Shown here: piece after piece, positions 7,903 through 17,117 of the stretch
Layout of the letters: the number at the start of each line of letters is the position of its first letter
Position numbering within the stretch: the first letter of the stretch is position 1
Origin: Rhizobium leguminosarum
Lineage (GTDB): Bacteria > Pseudomonadota > Alphaproteobacteria > Rhizobiales > Rhizobiaceae
Assembly (NCBI RefSeq): GCF_001679785.1
Contig: NZ_CP016286.1
Span: 2,046,001-2,110,000, forward strand
DNA length: 64,000 nucleotides
Direction: 5' to 3'
Program-made: the position numbers and the translations under genes
Notes under the pieces: generated by a model
Seen by the model: the letters and a program-made list of their open reading frames with translations, nothing else
Told to the model about the DNA's origin: nothing
The model's database searches: none

Positions 7903-10437
7903 TCAGCCTTTCCGAATACCGTCTGCCGTCTTGCTGCGCAATTGCCGCACCGGCTGCTCTTCCTCCTCCATGGGCGTGTCCGCAGAGTTTTCCTGCTCAT
8001 TGGCTTGATCCCTGCCCGCATCGGCAAGCGCGGGACGAGCCTCTCGATGGATGGTAAGATCGGTCTGTGGCAGCGGGATCTCGATGCCCTCGGCCTTGAA
8101 GCGCTTAAGGATCTCGATCCTGAGATTGTTGCGCACCGCCATGCCGTCACCCATGTCGGCGAGGAAGAAACGCAGCTCGAAATCCAGCGAATAAGGCCCG
8201 AAGCGCAGGAATTCGACATGCGGCTCCGGATTGCGCATGACGAGCGGTATCTTGGCCGTCAGTTCCAGCAGGATATCCATCACCTGTTGCGGATCCGCGT
8301 TGTAGGCGACGGAAACCGGAATTTCCGAGCGACCGATCTTGTTGCGGTGTGTCCAGTTACCGACGAGGCCGTTGATCAATTCCGAATTCGGCACGATGAT
8401 CGACTGCTTGCGGAAGGTCTCGATCTCCGTGGCGCGCACCGAGATGCGTTTGACGATGCCTTCGGCCGTGCCTGATACGACATGGTCGCCGACCTTGAAC
8501 GGCCGTTCGACGAGCAGGATCAGGCCGGAGACGAAGTTGGAGACGATGTTCTGCAGGCCGAAACCGATACCGACCGAAAGTGCGGAGGCAACGAGCGCGA
8601 AGCTCGAAAGATCGATCCCGGCCGCCGAGACGCCGATGATCGCCGCTATGCCGACGCCGAGATAACCGATGCCGGTCTTGACCGAATTGCGCACGCCAAG
8701 ATCGACATGGCTTCTGGCCATCACATTGCCGTCGAGCCAGCGCTGCAGCCAGCGCGTCAGCAGGTAGACGCCGGCAAACAAGAGAATACCGGTGCAGATG
8801 CCGAGCAGCGAGATACTGATACCGCCGAGCCTGACCTCGGTAAACAGCCTATAGGCAAGAATCTGCAGGTCCTGCACATGGAAGCCCCAGAGCAGCAGGA
8901 TCAACGGGATGCCGACGAGAAGCGCCACCGCGTAGATGGCAAGGCCGACGACCAGGCCGGCCTGGTCGATCGCCACCGGCCCGAGCTTGAAGCGGCGTGT
9001 CAGGAAGCGCGCGAAGAAAGTATCGCCGAAGCTTTCCTGCCTGGATATCGCCTTGCCGGAGAGCAGGCCGACATACATAGTGACGACGACCGCGCCGGTG
9101 ATGATGAGCTGCGTGGCGACGAAGCGCGCGAGCCCGACATACCCCGTCAGGGCGGTGAGGATGAGACCGGCGCCGATGACCCGCAAGATGATCGCCATGC
9201 CGCGCGGCCAATGCCTTCCCGGTGCATCGGGATCGCCGTTCTTCGCCAGCATCGGCTTGCCGAAGGACGCCGCGATCAGGATCAGGCCGATGATCAGCGC
9301 CGCGATCAGGCTCCTGACCACGGTCAGCACCAGCGGCGAGCCCATCGCCTCGCTGATCGTACCGAACAGATAATCGAGCGCGTTGACGATCGCCATCGCC
9401 AGCAGGCAATAGCCGATCGAGCGCGCGCCGCGGTTGGAAAGCCGAACGAGCCGCCAATGCGGTTCGTTCGGCGCGAAGATGGCGTTGACGAAGCGGCCGA
9501 CGAAATAGACGAGCCCGATCGCCCCGAACAGCGCACCGATGACAGGTGCGATGTCGGGCCGCAGGACGTTGAAACTATTGAGGAAGAAGAATGAGGTGAC
9601 GAGCAGCACCGAGAGCGCCAGCGTGCGGATCAGTGTCGACCAGAAGGCGATCGATAGCCGGCCGATATAGGACGGGTTCTCGACAGCCTCGTCGCGGCGC
9701 AGGTAGGAGCCGAACAGCCGGTAACTGCCGGAGAGCAGGATCAGCGCCGAGGCGAGCGACAGGAAGATCGCGGCAAACATCGGGAAACGCTTGAATTTCC
9801 AGACGAAAGCGGCCCAGCTCGACAGGGCCTGCGAGAATTCGCGGGCCTCATGCACGAAGGCTCTGGCGGCATCGTCGAGCACCGAGACTGAAATCTCGGT
9901 GCGCCTGAGCAGCGTATCGGCAAACAGCCGCCGCCGCATCTCGGTGATCTCGTTGACGAGCTTCGTCACCGTGATCGACAGGTTTTCGGCGTCGCCCGTC
10001 AGCGCGTTGATCTGCGCGCGTTCGGCAGCGAGCGCGTTGCGCTCCTGGGTGACGATCTCGGCTTCCGGCGGCTGCCCATCCTTCGGCGGATCGCCGATCT
10101 CGGCAAGCCGGTTCTTGATCTGGTCGAAACGCGGCCTGAGATTGACCGATATGGTGATGACGGCGCGGCTGAGCTCGTCGGCCTTGGTCGCAAGCCCGAC
10201 GAGGGCATCGTCATTGTCGGCATTCTGCTTGACGCCGTCCTGAAGCGCCGTCAGTTGGACCTTCGCCTTGTCGATCTCCTTCGTCGCCTGGTCGAGCGGG
10301 CTATCGGCAAGCGGCGCCTGCGCGGCCGCCGGTGCCTGCGGCTCCTGCGCGAAAGCAGCAGCACCCTTGAAATGCGCGCCGGCGACCGCCAGCGTCAGCA
10401 GAAGAATGGTGCGAAGCAGGATCGGTCTCAGCCGCAA
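7903..10437 (-). CDS. Large MscS-family mechanosensitive channel with DUF3772 domain
   Basis: An 844-residue inner-membrane channel that opens under membrane tension to release solutes. Order of parts: signal peptide (1-30), periplasmic coiled-coil DUF3772 domain (about 45-210), a series of transmembrane helices (about 215-590), then the MscS pore and beta domain. The pore helix lies around SALSVGIGFGLQNIVSNFVSGLILLVERP and is followed by FKVGDHVVSGTAEGIVKRIS. The C-terminal MscS alpha-beta part ends near 800, leaving a charged tail. This architecture resembles the large MscK-like channels. It is monocistronic. Confidence 0.92.
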   Translation of the reverse strand: MRLRPILLRTILLLTLAVAGAHFKGAAAFAQEPQAPAAAQAPLADSPLDQATKEIDKAKVQLTALQDGVKQNADNDDALVGLATKADELSRAVITISVNLRPRFDQIKNRLAEIGDPPKDGQPPEAEIVTQERNALAAERAQINALTGDAENLSITVTKLVNEITEMRRRLFADTLLRRTEISVSVLDDAARAFVHEAREFSQALSSWAAFVWKFKRFPMFAAIFLSLASALILLSGSYRLFGSYLRRDEAVENPSYIGRLSIAFWSTLIRTLALSVLLVTSFFFLNSFNVLRPDIAPVIGALFGAIGLVYFVGRFVNAIFAPNEPHWRLVRLSNRGARSIGYCLLAMAIVNALDYLFGTISEAMGSPLVLTVVRSLIAALIIGLILIAASFGKPMLAKNGDPDAPGRHWPRGMAIILRVIGAGLILTALTGYVGLARFVATQLIITGAVVVTMYVGLLSGKAISRQESFGDTFFARFLTRRFKLGPVAIDQAGLVVGLAIYAVALLVGIPLILLLWGFHVQDLQILAYRLFTEVRLGGISISLLGICTGILLFAGVYLLTRWLQRWLDGNVMARSHVDLGVRNSVKTGIGYLGVGIAAIIGVSAAGIDLSSFALVASALSVGIGFGLQNIVSNFVSGLILLVERPFKVGDHVVSGTAEGIVKRISVRATEIETFRKQSIIVPNSELINGLVGNWTHRNKIGRSEIPVSVAYNADPQQVMDILLELTAKIPLVMRNPEPHVEFLRFGPYSLDFELRFFLADMGDGMAVRNNLRIEILKRFKAEGIEIPLPQTDLTIHREARPALADAGRDQANEQENSADTPMEEEEQPVRQLRSKTADGIRKG

Positions 10438-10529
10438 AAGCGCCTCCGGGAAAGGTTGTCATCGGAATAGAATGCCAGCTTGTCTTAGTAAAGAAAGGCG
10501 ACAGAAAGGCGGAAGCTCCCTGGAAACCC

Positions 10530-11081
10530 TCAGAAACCGGCATCGGGCCGGGAGAGATAGTCGCATTCCTCAGCAGTCGACTCGCGTCCGAGCATGGCAT
10601 TGCGGTGCGGAAAGCGGCCAAAGGCAGCGATCACGTCGCGATGGCGGATCGCGTAATCGAGGTATTCATCGTCGCCAAGCGCGGTGAACAGCGCCACCGA
10701 ATGTTCCTGTTCGTCGAGATTCTCGGCATGTTCGAAGGGCATGTAGAAAAAGGTGCGGCATGCGGCTTCGACCGCCCGGTCGGCGCCGGCGGCCAGCGCG
10801 AGCTGGGCTTCTCTCAACGCCAGCCCGTCGGTCGCAACGGCAAGCGCCGTGCCGCGATAGATATTGCGGGGAAACTGGTCGAGCACGATCACAGCCGCCA
10901 GCCGGCTCTCCGCATCCGCCCGCCATTCGTCGCCGACGCCTGCGGCAAGTGCCAGATGAGTATCACGGAAGCCTTCGCGGATCTCCACGTCGAGTTCCGG
11001 CGTCGAGCGGAACCACAGCTCCCGGCCGCATCTCACGAACCAGAAATCATACACTTCCTTCGGTGTGCGGATCGTCGCCAT
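10530..11081 (-). CDS. DUF924 family protein
   Basis: A 183-residue soluble alpha-helical protein of the DUF924 family, which is TPR-like in predicted structure and of unknown activity. Hallmarks visible are YDFWF near the start, the motif VIVLDQFPRNIYRGTALAVA, FFYMPFEHAENLDEQEHSV and GRFPHRNAMLGRESTAEE. Length matches the family. The ATG at 11081 is preceded by a purine-rich stretch (GGGAAGGGGAAAC). It stands alone between the channel gene and a repeat element. Confidence 0.85.
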   Translation of the reverse strand: MATIRTPKEVYDFWFVRCGRELWFRSTPELDVEIREGFRDTHLALAAGVGDEWRADAESRLAAVIVLDQFPRNIYRGTALAVATDGLALREAQLALAAGADRAVEAACRTFFYMPFEHAENLDEQEHSVALFTALGDDEYLDYAIRHRDVIAAFGRFPHRNAMLGRESTAEECDYLSRPDAGF

Positions 11082-11162
11082 GTTTCCCCTTCCCTAGCAT
11101 TAGGCTTGATGATGCAGCTTCGGTAAATTATTGTACGAAAAGGGATAACAGTGCTGGGAGCC

Positions 11163-11308
11163 CCCTCATCCGGCTGCCGCCACCTTCTCCCCGCTGGGGA
11201 GAAGAGATTCGCGGCAACGTCTCGATTCCCCCTTCTCCCCTCGGGGTCCGAAGGACGGGTCGAGACCAGTGGCTCGACCCCGATCGGTGCCTGTAGGGCG
11301 GATGAGGG
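11163..11308. repeat. Rhizobial mosaic palindromic repeat (RIME-like), copy 1
   Basis: A 146-bp intergenic element bounded by CCCTCATCCG (11163-11172) and its exact complement CGGATGAGGG (11299-11308). Inside is a strong hairpin CTTCTCCCCGCTGGGGAGAAG, then a second CTTCTCCCC and GGTCGAGACC/GGCTCGACC-type short repeats. The same building blocks occur at 58840-59000. This matches the description of Rhizobium intergenic mosaic elements; the class name is my inference. It fills most of the gap 11082-11338. Confidence 0.75.
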
Positions 11309-11338
11309 TGCCACGCGGAACACCCTGCGCTGCACTTC

Positions 11339-12403
11339 CTATGTCCCCTCATGCAACGAAAACACCAGGGTCGCCTTGGTTCCGTCGTGGCCGGGGTCAT
11401 AGGCGAAATCCGATTTCAGGCTGGCGGCCATGGCCGTCAGAATGCGTGTACCAAGGCCGGTTCCCCTGGCCGGGCTCGACGGGTCGAAACCGGCGCCGTC
11501 ATCCTCGACAACGACGCGCAATGCCCCATCCGTCTGATCGACGATGACGCGGATCTCACCCGGCACGTTGTCCGGATAGGCATATTTGAAGGCATTGGTG
11601 ACGAGCTCGCTGACGATCAGCCCAAGCGTGATCACCTTGTCGGTCGCCAGATTGACCGGCTGCGCGGTGAGCACGATGCGGTGCGGCCGCTTGTCGTCGC
11701 GCATCGAGGTTTCGAGTTCGGTGAGCAGGCTGTTCAGATATTCGTCAACCTGTACCGAGCCGACCTGCCGGTTGGTATAGAGCCGGCGGTGCACGCTGGC
11801 GATGGCGTTGATGCGCATCTGCGTTTCGTGCAGCGCATCGATCGCGACCTGGTCCGTGGTCATCGAGGATTGCATGCGGATCAACGCGCCGACGAGGCCG
11901 AGGCTGTTGGCGATACGGTGATTGACTTCGGCAAGCAGCATTTCGGCAAGGTCGCGCTGCTGGCGGATCACCTCCTGCGCCTGCGCCGTCTCGCGGCGAA
12001 AACGTGCCCGCTCCAGCGCCTGTTCGAGGGCGGCGGCGAGCAGGTCGAAATAATCGGCTGAGATGCCCTTCAGCATGTAATCATCGGCGCCGGCCTTCAG
12101 CGCCGCGACTGCGATGCTGGTATCGTCCGAACCCGTCGCATAGATGACCGGTGGGTGATCCGGTATCGCCGTGATGCTGGGCAAAATGTCGAGGCCGGTT
12201 TCGTCAGCCACGAGATGATCGAGCACGATGGCGTCGATACCGCCCTCGCCCAGTCTCGCAAGACCAGCGGCGCCGCTCTCGGCCCACTCGACCGAAAAGC
12301 CGCGCCGGCGCAGGTTTTTTTGCATCAGGAGGGCAAGCCCCTCGTCGTCGTCAATATAGAGGATGTGGATCAGGGCGTCCGCGTCGCCGCTAGCATTGCT
12401 CAT
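11339..12403 (-). CDS. Response regulator receiver fused to HWE/HisKA_2 histidine kinase
   Basis: A 354-residue cytoplasmic signalling protein. Residues about 10-130 form a receiver domain with the acidic pair near ILYIDDDEG, the phospho-acceptor Asp in AIVLDHLVADETG and a lysine in DDYMLKG. A coiled linker leads to a HisKA_2-type helix with the phosphorylatable His in LLAEVNHRIANSLGLV, and an ATPase domain with SELVTNAFKYAYP (N box), VVEDDGAGFDP and GTGLGTRIL (G boxes). The start at 12403 has CGGAGA 5 bases upstream. Such receiver-first kinases often feed the rhizobial general stress response or light/oxygen signalling; the partner is not in the window. Confidence 0.88.
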   Translation of the reverse strand: MSNASGDADALIHILYIDDDEGLALLMQKNLRRRGFSVEWAESGAAGLARLGEGGIDAIVLDHLVADETGLDILPSITAIPDHPPVIYATGSDDTSIAVAALKAGADDYMLKGISADYFDLLAAALEQALERARFRRETAQAQEVIRQQRDLAEMLLAEVNHRIANSLGLVGALIRMQSSMTTDQVAIDALHETQMRINAIASVHRRLYTNRQVGSVQVDEYLNSLLTELETSMRDDKRPHRIVLTAQPVNLATDKVITLGLIVSELVTNAFKYAYPDNVPGEIRVIVDQTDGALRVVVEDDGAGFDPSSPARGTGLGTRILTAMAASLKSDFAYDPGHDGTKATLVFSLHEGT

Positions 12404-12681
12404 TCGGTCTCCGGCGTTCTCTCGCAGCGACGACCGCCCGCAAGCCTCCGAGTCGTCCGCATGGGAATGTCGTATTTCATCGGCCGCCTGGGGTAAACAG
12501 CGGTTATCCCTCGCTCTTGTCGCAGGCGGCGCGGAAGTAGGATGTCGGGAAGCCGGCATTTTCAGAACATGACCCTGGCCTGCGGAGGATCCCTATGGAT
12601 GTCGTTGAAGGAGATGGGGAAACGAAAAACCTGAAATGAGATGCATCAACGCCGAGCGGCCCGATTGGTTCCGCGCATAAG

Positions 12682-14127
12682 CTAATTTTTCTGGAATTTC
12701 CGGTGGCCGGATACTTCGGCCCCTGCCTCTGCCGGCAATTGCAGGAAGCGCAGCGACGAGACGACCCCGATCGCGCCGACCACGACGAAAGCCCAGCGGA
12801 AATCGGCAAGGACGGGATTGTCGGCGCCCCTAAAAGCCGAGGCGATGTTGAGCACGGCCGCTGCCACTGCCACGCCGAGCAGCATCGATACCTGCTGCAG
12901 CATGCTCGACAGCGTCGAGGCCGAGCTTCGCTGCGCCGGGCCGATATCTGCGAAGGCGAGTGTGTTTAGCGCGGTAAATTCCATCGACCGCGACAGGCCG
13001 GCGAGGAAAAGCAGCACGTGGATGAAAAACGGCGGCGTCTGCGGCGAGAGGAAACCGCAGCCGACGATCGAAAGCGCTGCGATCAGCCCGTTGACCCCAA
13101 GCACGGTGCGAAAGCCGAAAAAGCGCAGCAGCGGCGTCGTCACCGCCTTCATGCTGAAATTGCCGAGAAAATAAACGAGCAGATAGGTGCCGGCGGCAAT
13201 CGAGCTCAGGCCGAAGCCGAGCTGGAACAGCAGAGGCAGCAGGAACGGCGTCGCATTGATCGCCATCCGGCAGGCCGTGCCCGCCGACAGCGTCGACATC
13301 GAGAATGTCTGGATGCGGAAGGCTGAAAGATCGAGCAGCGGATTGTCGACGGCGAGGAAATGCCGCGTCGCCATGACTGACAGCACGATGCCCGCCGCCA
13401 GCATTGATATGATGGGCAAAAACCCGCCGTCCCATTTGACCGAGAGTTCGAGGGCGGCGAGCAGGAAGGTCAGCCCGGCGGCGCTCAGCACAAAGCCCAC
13501 AAGATCCAGCCTGCCGGGATTGGTCTCGCGCTGCTCCGGCACGAAGCGCAGCACCAGCGCGATGCCCAGAATGCCGATCGGGATATTGATGAGGAAGTTC
13601 CAGTGCCAGCTGGCATAGGTGGTGATGAAGCCGCCGAGCACCGGGCCGATCACCGGCGCCGTCAGCGCCGGCCAGGTGATCAGCGCGATCGCCTGGACGA
13701 GTTCCGACTTGCGGGCATTCCTGAGCACGATGATGCGCCCGACCGGCGTCATCAGTGCGCTGCCCGCCCCCTGGACGGCGCGCCACAGCACGAATTCGGC
13801 AAGGCTGCCGGACAGCCCGCAAAACAGCGAGGCGCCGGTGAAGACGGCGATCGACATCAGGAAGATGCGGCGCGCGCCGAACCGATCGCCGAGCCAGCCC
13901 GACAGCGGAATGAAGGCGGCCATCGTCAGCATGTAGACGGTGATACCGATGCTCATCGACACCGGCTGCACGCCGAAGCTTGCCGCCATCTGCGGCAGCG
14001 AGGTGGTGACGATCGTGCCGTCGAGGATCTGCATGAAGAAGGAAACGGCAACGACCAGCGCCACGATCTTCGCCTGGCGGCCGCCTGCGGCCTCTTGCCC
14101 ATTCTCGCTCGTCTCTGCCGTGGTCAT
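12682..14127 (-). CDS. DHA2-family MFS multidrug exporter (EmrB/QacA type)
   Basis: A 14-helix proton-driven drug/H+ antiporter of about 481 residues. Motif D1 (LDGTIVTTSLPQMAASFGV) marks helix 1, motif A (GWLGDRFGARRIFLMS) the loop 2-3, and motif C (PVIGPVLGGFI) helix 5, all DHA2 hallmarks. There is no adjacent membrane-fusion (EmrA) gene, so it may act alone. I prefer the ATG at 14127 (MTTAETSENG), since the 29 residues before it in frame are not hydrophobic or conserved in look; an ATG at 14214 remains possible. Confidence 0.88.
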   Translation of the reverse strand: MTTAETSENGQEAAGGRQAKIVALVVAVSFFMQILDGTIVTTSLPQMAASFGVQPVSMSIGITVYMLTMAAFIPLSGWLGDRFGARRIFLMSIAVFTGASLFCGLSGSLAEFVLWRAVQGAGSALMTPVGRIIVLRNARKSELVQAIALITWPALTAPVIGPVLGGFITTYASWHWNFLINIPIGILGIALVLRFVPEQRETNPGRLDLVGFVLSAAGLTFLLAALELSVKWDGGFLPIISMLAAGIVLSVMATRHFLAVDNPLLDLSAFRIQTFSMSTLSAGTACRMAINATPFLLPLLFQLGFGLSSIAAGTYLLVYFLGNFSMKAVTTPLLRFFGFRTVLGVNGLIAALSIVGCGFLSPQTPPFFIHVLLFLAGLSRSMEFTALNTLAFADIGPAQRSSASTLSSMLQQVSMLLGVAVAAAVLNIASAFRGADNPVLADFRWAFVVVGAIGVVSSLRFLQLPAEAGAEVSGHRKFQKN

Positions 14128-14558
14128 CGATCTGCCAATGAAAATTCCGGATGACGCGGCAGGAAAACGGGAGGAAGCCGATCGGAGATCTGCCGCGCGG
14201 AGAAGCGCAGACATGGAAGCCGCGCACTGGCTGAATACGCCCGTTGCATCCGGCCGGAAAGGCTAAATCTCGCACTGCGCAGGAATATTCCCGATGCGGC
14301 CCGATGCGTGGCGGCATCGACCCAAGAAGGATTCAAGAAAAAGGCCCCACCGAAGCGAGGCCAAGCTTGAACCGCTCCGGGGAAAATGAGGAGCGACGTG
14401 CAGTCCATATCGTGCGATCGATGTCGCAGCGAGGCCAGATGTCGCTGCTTCGGTACGCTCGCCAAAAAAATTTTCGCGATCTGCCGAAAAGATGGCTCCA
14501 AAACTATCCGCCCATGGGCGCGACACCTGTCGCGTTGCAGCAACGATTGGCGCTTGCA

Positions 14559-14600
14559 ATGTTTATAAAAATAGATATCACTAAACATATTGCTAAACAT
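14559..14600. promoter_or_regulatory. Operator-like ATGTTTA/TAAACAT repeats before the polyol/ketose operon
   Basis: Within the 560-bp gap between the divergent exporter and the ABC operon, an AT-rich island holds ATGTTTA (14559-14565) and its exact complement TAAACAT twice (14582-14588 and 14594-14600). The two direct copies are 12 bp apart, about one helical turn, which fits cooperative binding by a dimeric repressor or activator. The rest of the gap (14128-14558) shows no gene. The regulator is unknown. Confidence 0.5.
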
Positions 14601-14689
14601 GATGATTGAGGAGTTCATGTGAGCATTCTCTGAAGTGGGTGAACATGCGACGCCGGCGGGGAGCCGGCCCTTGGTTCTGGGAGGAACTT

Positions 14690-16015
14690 ATGCAGAAAAC
14701 ATCGAAAGCCCTTTTTGGGCTGGCCACGGCATTCGTCATGTCGTCGGCATTGCCCAATCTCGCCAAAGCCGATGAACTGACGCTGTGCTGGGCCGCATGG
14801 GACCCCGCCAATGCGCTGGTCGAGCTGTCGAAGGATTTCACCGCCAAGACCGGCACACAGATGAAGTTCGAATTCGTTCCCTGGACGAATTATGCCGACC
14901 GCTTCCTCAACGAGCTGAATTCGCACGGCAAGCTCTGCGATCTCATCATCGGCGACAGCCAGTGGATCGGCGGCTCGGCCGAGAATGGCCACTACGTCAA
15001 GCTCAACGACTTCTTCGACAAGGAAGGCATCAAGATGGATGACTTCGTGCCGGCGACCGTCGTCGGCTACTCGGAATGGCCGAAGAACACCCCGAACTAC
15101 TGGGCGCTGCCTGCGATGGGCGACGTCGTCGGCTGGACCTATCGCAAGGACTGGTTCGAGAAGCCGGAACTGCAGAAGGAATTCAAGGCGAAATACGGCC
15201 GGGATCTCGCAGCCCCGAAGACCTACGACGAGCTGAAGCAGATCGCCGAGTTCTTCCAGAAGCGTCAGATCGACGGCAAGCCCGTCTACGGCGCCTCGAT
15301 CTATACCGAGCGCGGCTCCGAAGGCATCACCATGGGCGTCACCAACGTGCTCTACGACTGGGGATTCCAGTACGAGAACCCGAAAAAGCCCTATGACATG
15401 GAGGGCTTCGTCAATTCGGCCGACGCGGTCAAGGGCCTCGAATTCTACAAATCCCTCTATGATTGCTGCACGCCGCCCGGGAGCTCAAACGTCTACATGG
15501 TTGAATCCGCCGACGCCTTCAAATCCGGCCAGGTCGCCATGCAGATGAATTTCGCCTTCACCTGGCCCGGCCTCTACAAGGACGAGAAGGTCGGCGGCGA
15601 GAGGATCGGCTTCTTCCCCAATCCGGCTGAAAAGGCCCATTTCGCCCAGCTCGGCGGCCAGGGCATCTCGGTAGTCTCCTATTCCGACAAGCGCGACGCC
15701 GCTCTGCAATACATCAAGTGGTTCGCACAGCCTGACGTGCAGGCCAAATGGTGGGAACTCGGCGGCTTTTCATGCCTGAATTCCGTCGTCAGCGCGCCGG
15801 GCTTTGCCAAGAGCCAGCCCTATGCCCAGGCCTTCCTGGACTCGATGGCAATCGTCAAGGACTTCTGGGCCGAGCCGAGCTACGCCTCGCTGCTGCAGGC
15901 CATGCAGAAGCGCGTCCATAACTACGTGGTCGCCGGCAACGGCACCGCCAAGGAAGCGCTCGACGGTCTGGTGAAAGACTGGAGCGACGTCTTCAAGGAC
16001 GACGGCAAGATCTAA
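14690..16015 (+). CDS. ABC transporter substrate-binding protein (sugar/polyol, family 1)
   Basis: A 441-residue periplasmic binding protein that delivers its ligand to the downstream permeases. The signal peptide runs MQKTSKALFGLATAFVMSS to about residue 28, with probable cleavage after AKA. The mature protein has family-1 solute-binding features: FTAKTGTQMKFEFVPW, CDLIIGDSQWIGG, and WALPAMGDVVGWTYRKDWF in the hinge region. The start is fixed by GGGAGGAA 5 bases upstream. The downstream kinases suggest a polyol or a short ketose as ligand; the sequence itself does not name it. Confidence 0.92.
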   Translation: MQKTSKALFGLATAFVMSSALPNLAKADELTLCWAAWDPANALVELSKDFTAKTGTQMKFEFVPWTNYADRFLNELNSHGKLCDLIIGDSQWIGGSAENGHYVKLNDFFDKEGIKMDDFVPATVVGYSEWPKNTPNYWALPAMGDVVGWTYRKDWFEKPELQKEFKAKYGRDLAAPKTYDELKQIAEFFQKRQIDGKPVYGASIYTERGSEGITMGVTNVLYDWGFQYENPKKPYDMEGFVNSADAVKGLEFYKSLYDCCTPPGSSNVYMVESADAFKSGQVAMQMNFAFTWPGLYKDEKVGGERIGFFPNPAEKAHFAQLGGQGISVVSYSDKRDAALQYIKWFAQPDVQAKWWELGGFSCLNSVVSAPGFAKSQPYAQAFLDSMAIVKDFWAEPSYASLLQAMQKRVHNYVVAGNGTAKEALDGLVKDWSDVFKDDGKI

Positions 16016-16080
16016 TGTCCGGCCAGACCCAGTGCGAAGGCAGACACGTGGCACTCTGACACGCGCCATCCTTCTCTGGA

Positions 16081-16115
16081 TGGCGGCCCGGATCCGCAGA
16101 CGAGCCGGGCCGCCA
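16081..16115 (+). other. Intercistronic hairpin in the ABC operon
   Basis: An 11-bp perfect GC-rich stem, TGGCGGCCCGG (16081-16091) with CCGGGCCGCCA (16105-16115), lies between the binding-protein and first permease genes. No T-tract follows. Stems in this position commonly protect the binding-protein mRNA from 3' decay and lower permease expression, giving binding protein in excess; that role is inferred here. Confidence 0.6.
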
Positions 16116-16148
16116 GATCTCCCATGTTCCAAAAGACCGGGTGAAAAC

Positions 16149-17117
16149 TTGACTATTTCCCATTCTTCCATTGTCGAGAAGGCAGCCGACGCGACTGCAA
16201 GGGCAACGCCCTCCTCGGTCGCCCGGCGCGTCCGCGGCCTCTCCGACAGGGCGATCGCCTGGCTGTTCATTGCGCCTGCCATCACGCTGCTCTTGGCGAT
16301 CAACATCTTCCCGCTGCTTTGGGCGGTCTATCTCTCCTTCACCAATTACCGCGCCAACCGGCCGAATGCCCCGGTCCTGGGTGTCGGCTTCGGAAATTAC
16401 CAGCGCGTCCTCAACGATCCCGATATCTGGCAGGCGATGCAGACCACCGCGCATTTCGTTTTCTGGACGATCGTGCTGCAGACGGTGATCGGCTTCACGC
16501 TCGCCTATCTGATCGACCGCAAGTTTCGCGGTCATGCTTTCTGGACGACGATCATCCTGATCCCGATGATGCTGTCGCCCGCCGTCGTCGGCAATTTCTG
16601 GCGTTTCCTCTACGAGCCTCAGATCGGCCTCTTCGCCTATGCCGTGTCGCTGGTCACAGGCATTCCGACATCGGATATCCAGATGCTCGGCAACGTGACA
16701 CTGGCGCCTTGGGCGATCATCATCGTCGATACCTGGATGTGGACGCCCTATGTGATGCTGATCTGCCTCGCCGGCCTGCGCTCGATCCCCGACTATATCT
16801 ATGAGGCGGCCGAGGTCGACCGTGCCTCGCCCTGGCGCCAGTTCTGGTCGATCACCGTGCCGATGGCGCTGCCCTTCATCATGCTCGCGGTGCTCTTCCG
16901 CGGCATCGAGAATTTCAAGATGTTCGACATGGTGACGCTGCTGACCGGCGGCGGGCCGGGTTCGGTCACCGAGGTCGCCTCGATCACGCTGAAACGTGCC
17001 GCCTTTGAAAGCTGGGCGACCGGCCGGGCCTCGGCCTTCGCCATCATCCTGTTCGTCGCGGTGTTCGGCCTCGCCAACATCTACGTCAAGGCCCTGAACA
17101 AGGTGAAGCAACGATGA
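16149..17117 (+). CDS. ABC transporter permease (sugar type, MalF-like)
   Basis: An inner-membrane permease of about 322 residues with six predicted helices. It has the EAA loop that docks the ATPase: YEAAEVDRASPWRQFWSITVPMALP (about 218-242). I chose TTG at 16149, which has GGTGA about 5 bases upstream and gives LTISHSSIVEKAAD; no convincing ATG lies near. The N-terminal extension before helix 1 (DRAIAWLFIAPAITLLLAINIFPLLW) is normal for this family. The stop overlaps the next gene's ATG (ATGA), so the two permeases are coupled. Confidence 0.9.
   Translation: MTISHSSIVEKAADATARATPSSVARRVRGLSDRAIAWLFIAPAITLLLAINIFPLLWAVYLSFTNYRANRPNAPVLGVGFGNYQRVLNDPDIWQAMQTTAHFVFWTIVLQTVIGFTLAYLIDRKFRGHAFWTTIILIPMMLSPAVVGNFWRFLYEPQIGLFAYAVSLVTGIPTSDIQMLGNVTLAPWAIIIVDTWMWTPYVMLICLAGLRSIPDYIYEAAEVDRASPWRQFWSITVPMALPFIMLAVLFRGIENFKMFDMVTLLTGGGPGSVTEVASITLKRAAFESWATGRASAFAIILFVAVFGLANIYVKALNKVKQR

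Noticed and set aside
11163..11308. CRISPR-like repeat array
   Set aside because: The repeats are inverted palindromic modules without regular direct repeats and spacers, and no cas gene is present.
12830..14317. A 495-codon minus-strand frame overlapping the DHA2 exporter
   Set aside because: It lies in another frame of the same strand and has the Arg-rich composition of an out-of-frame reading; the exporter frame has all the motifs.
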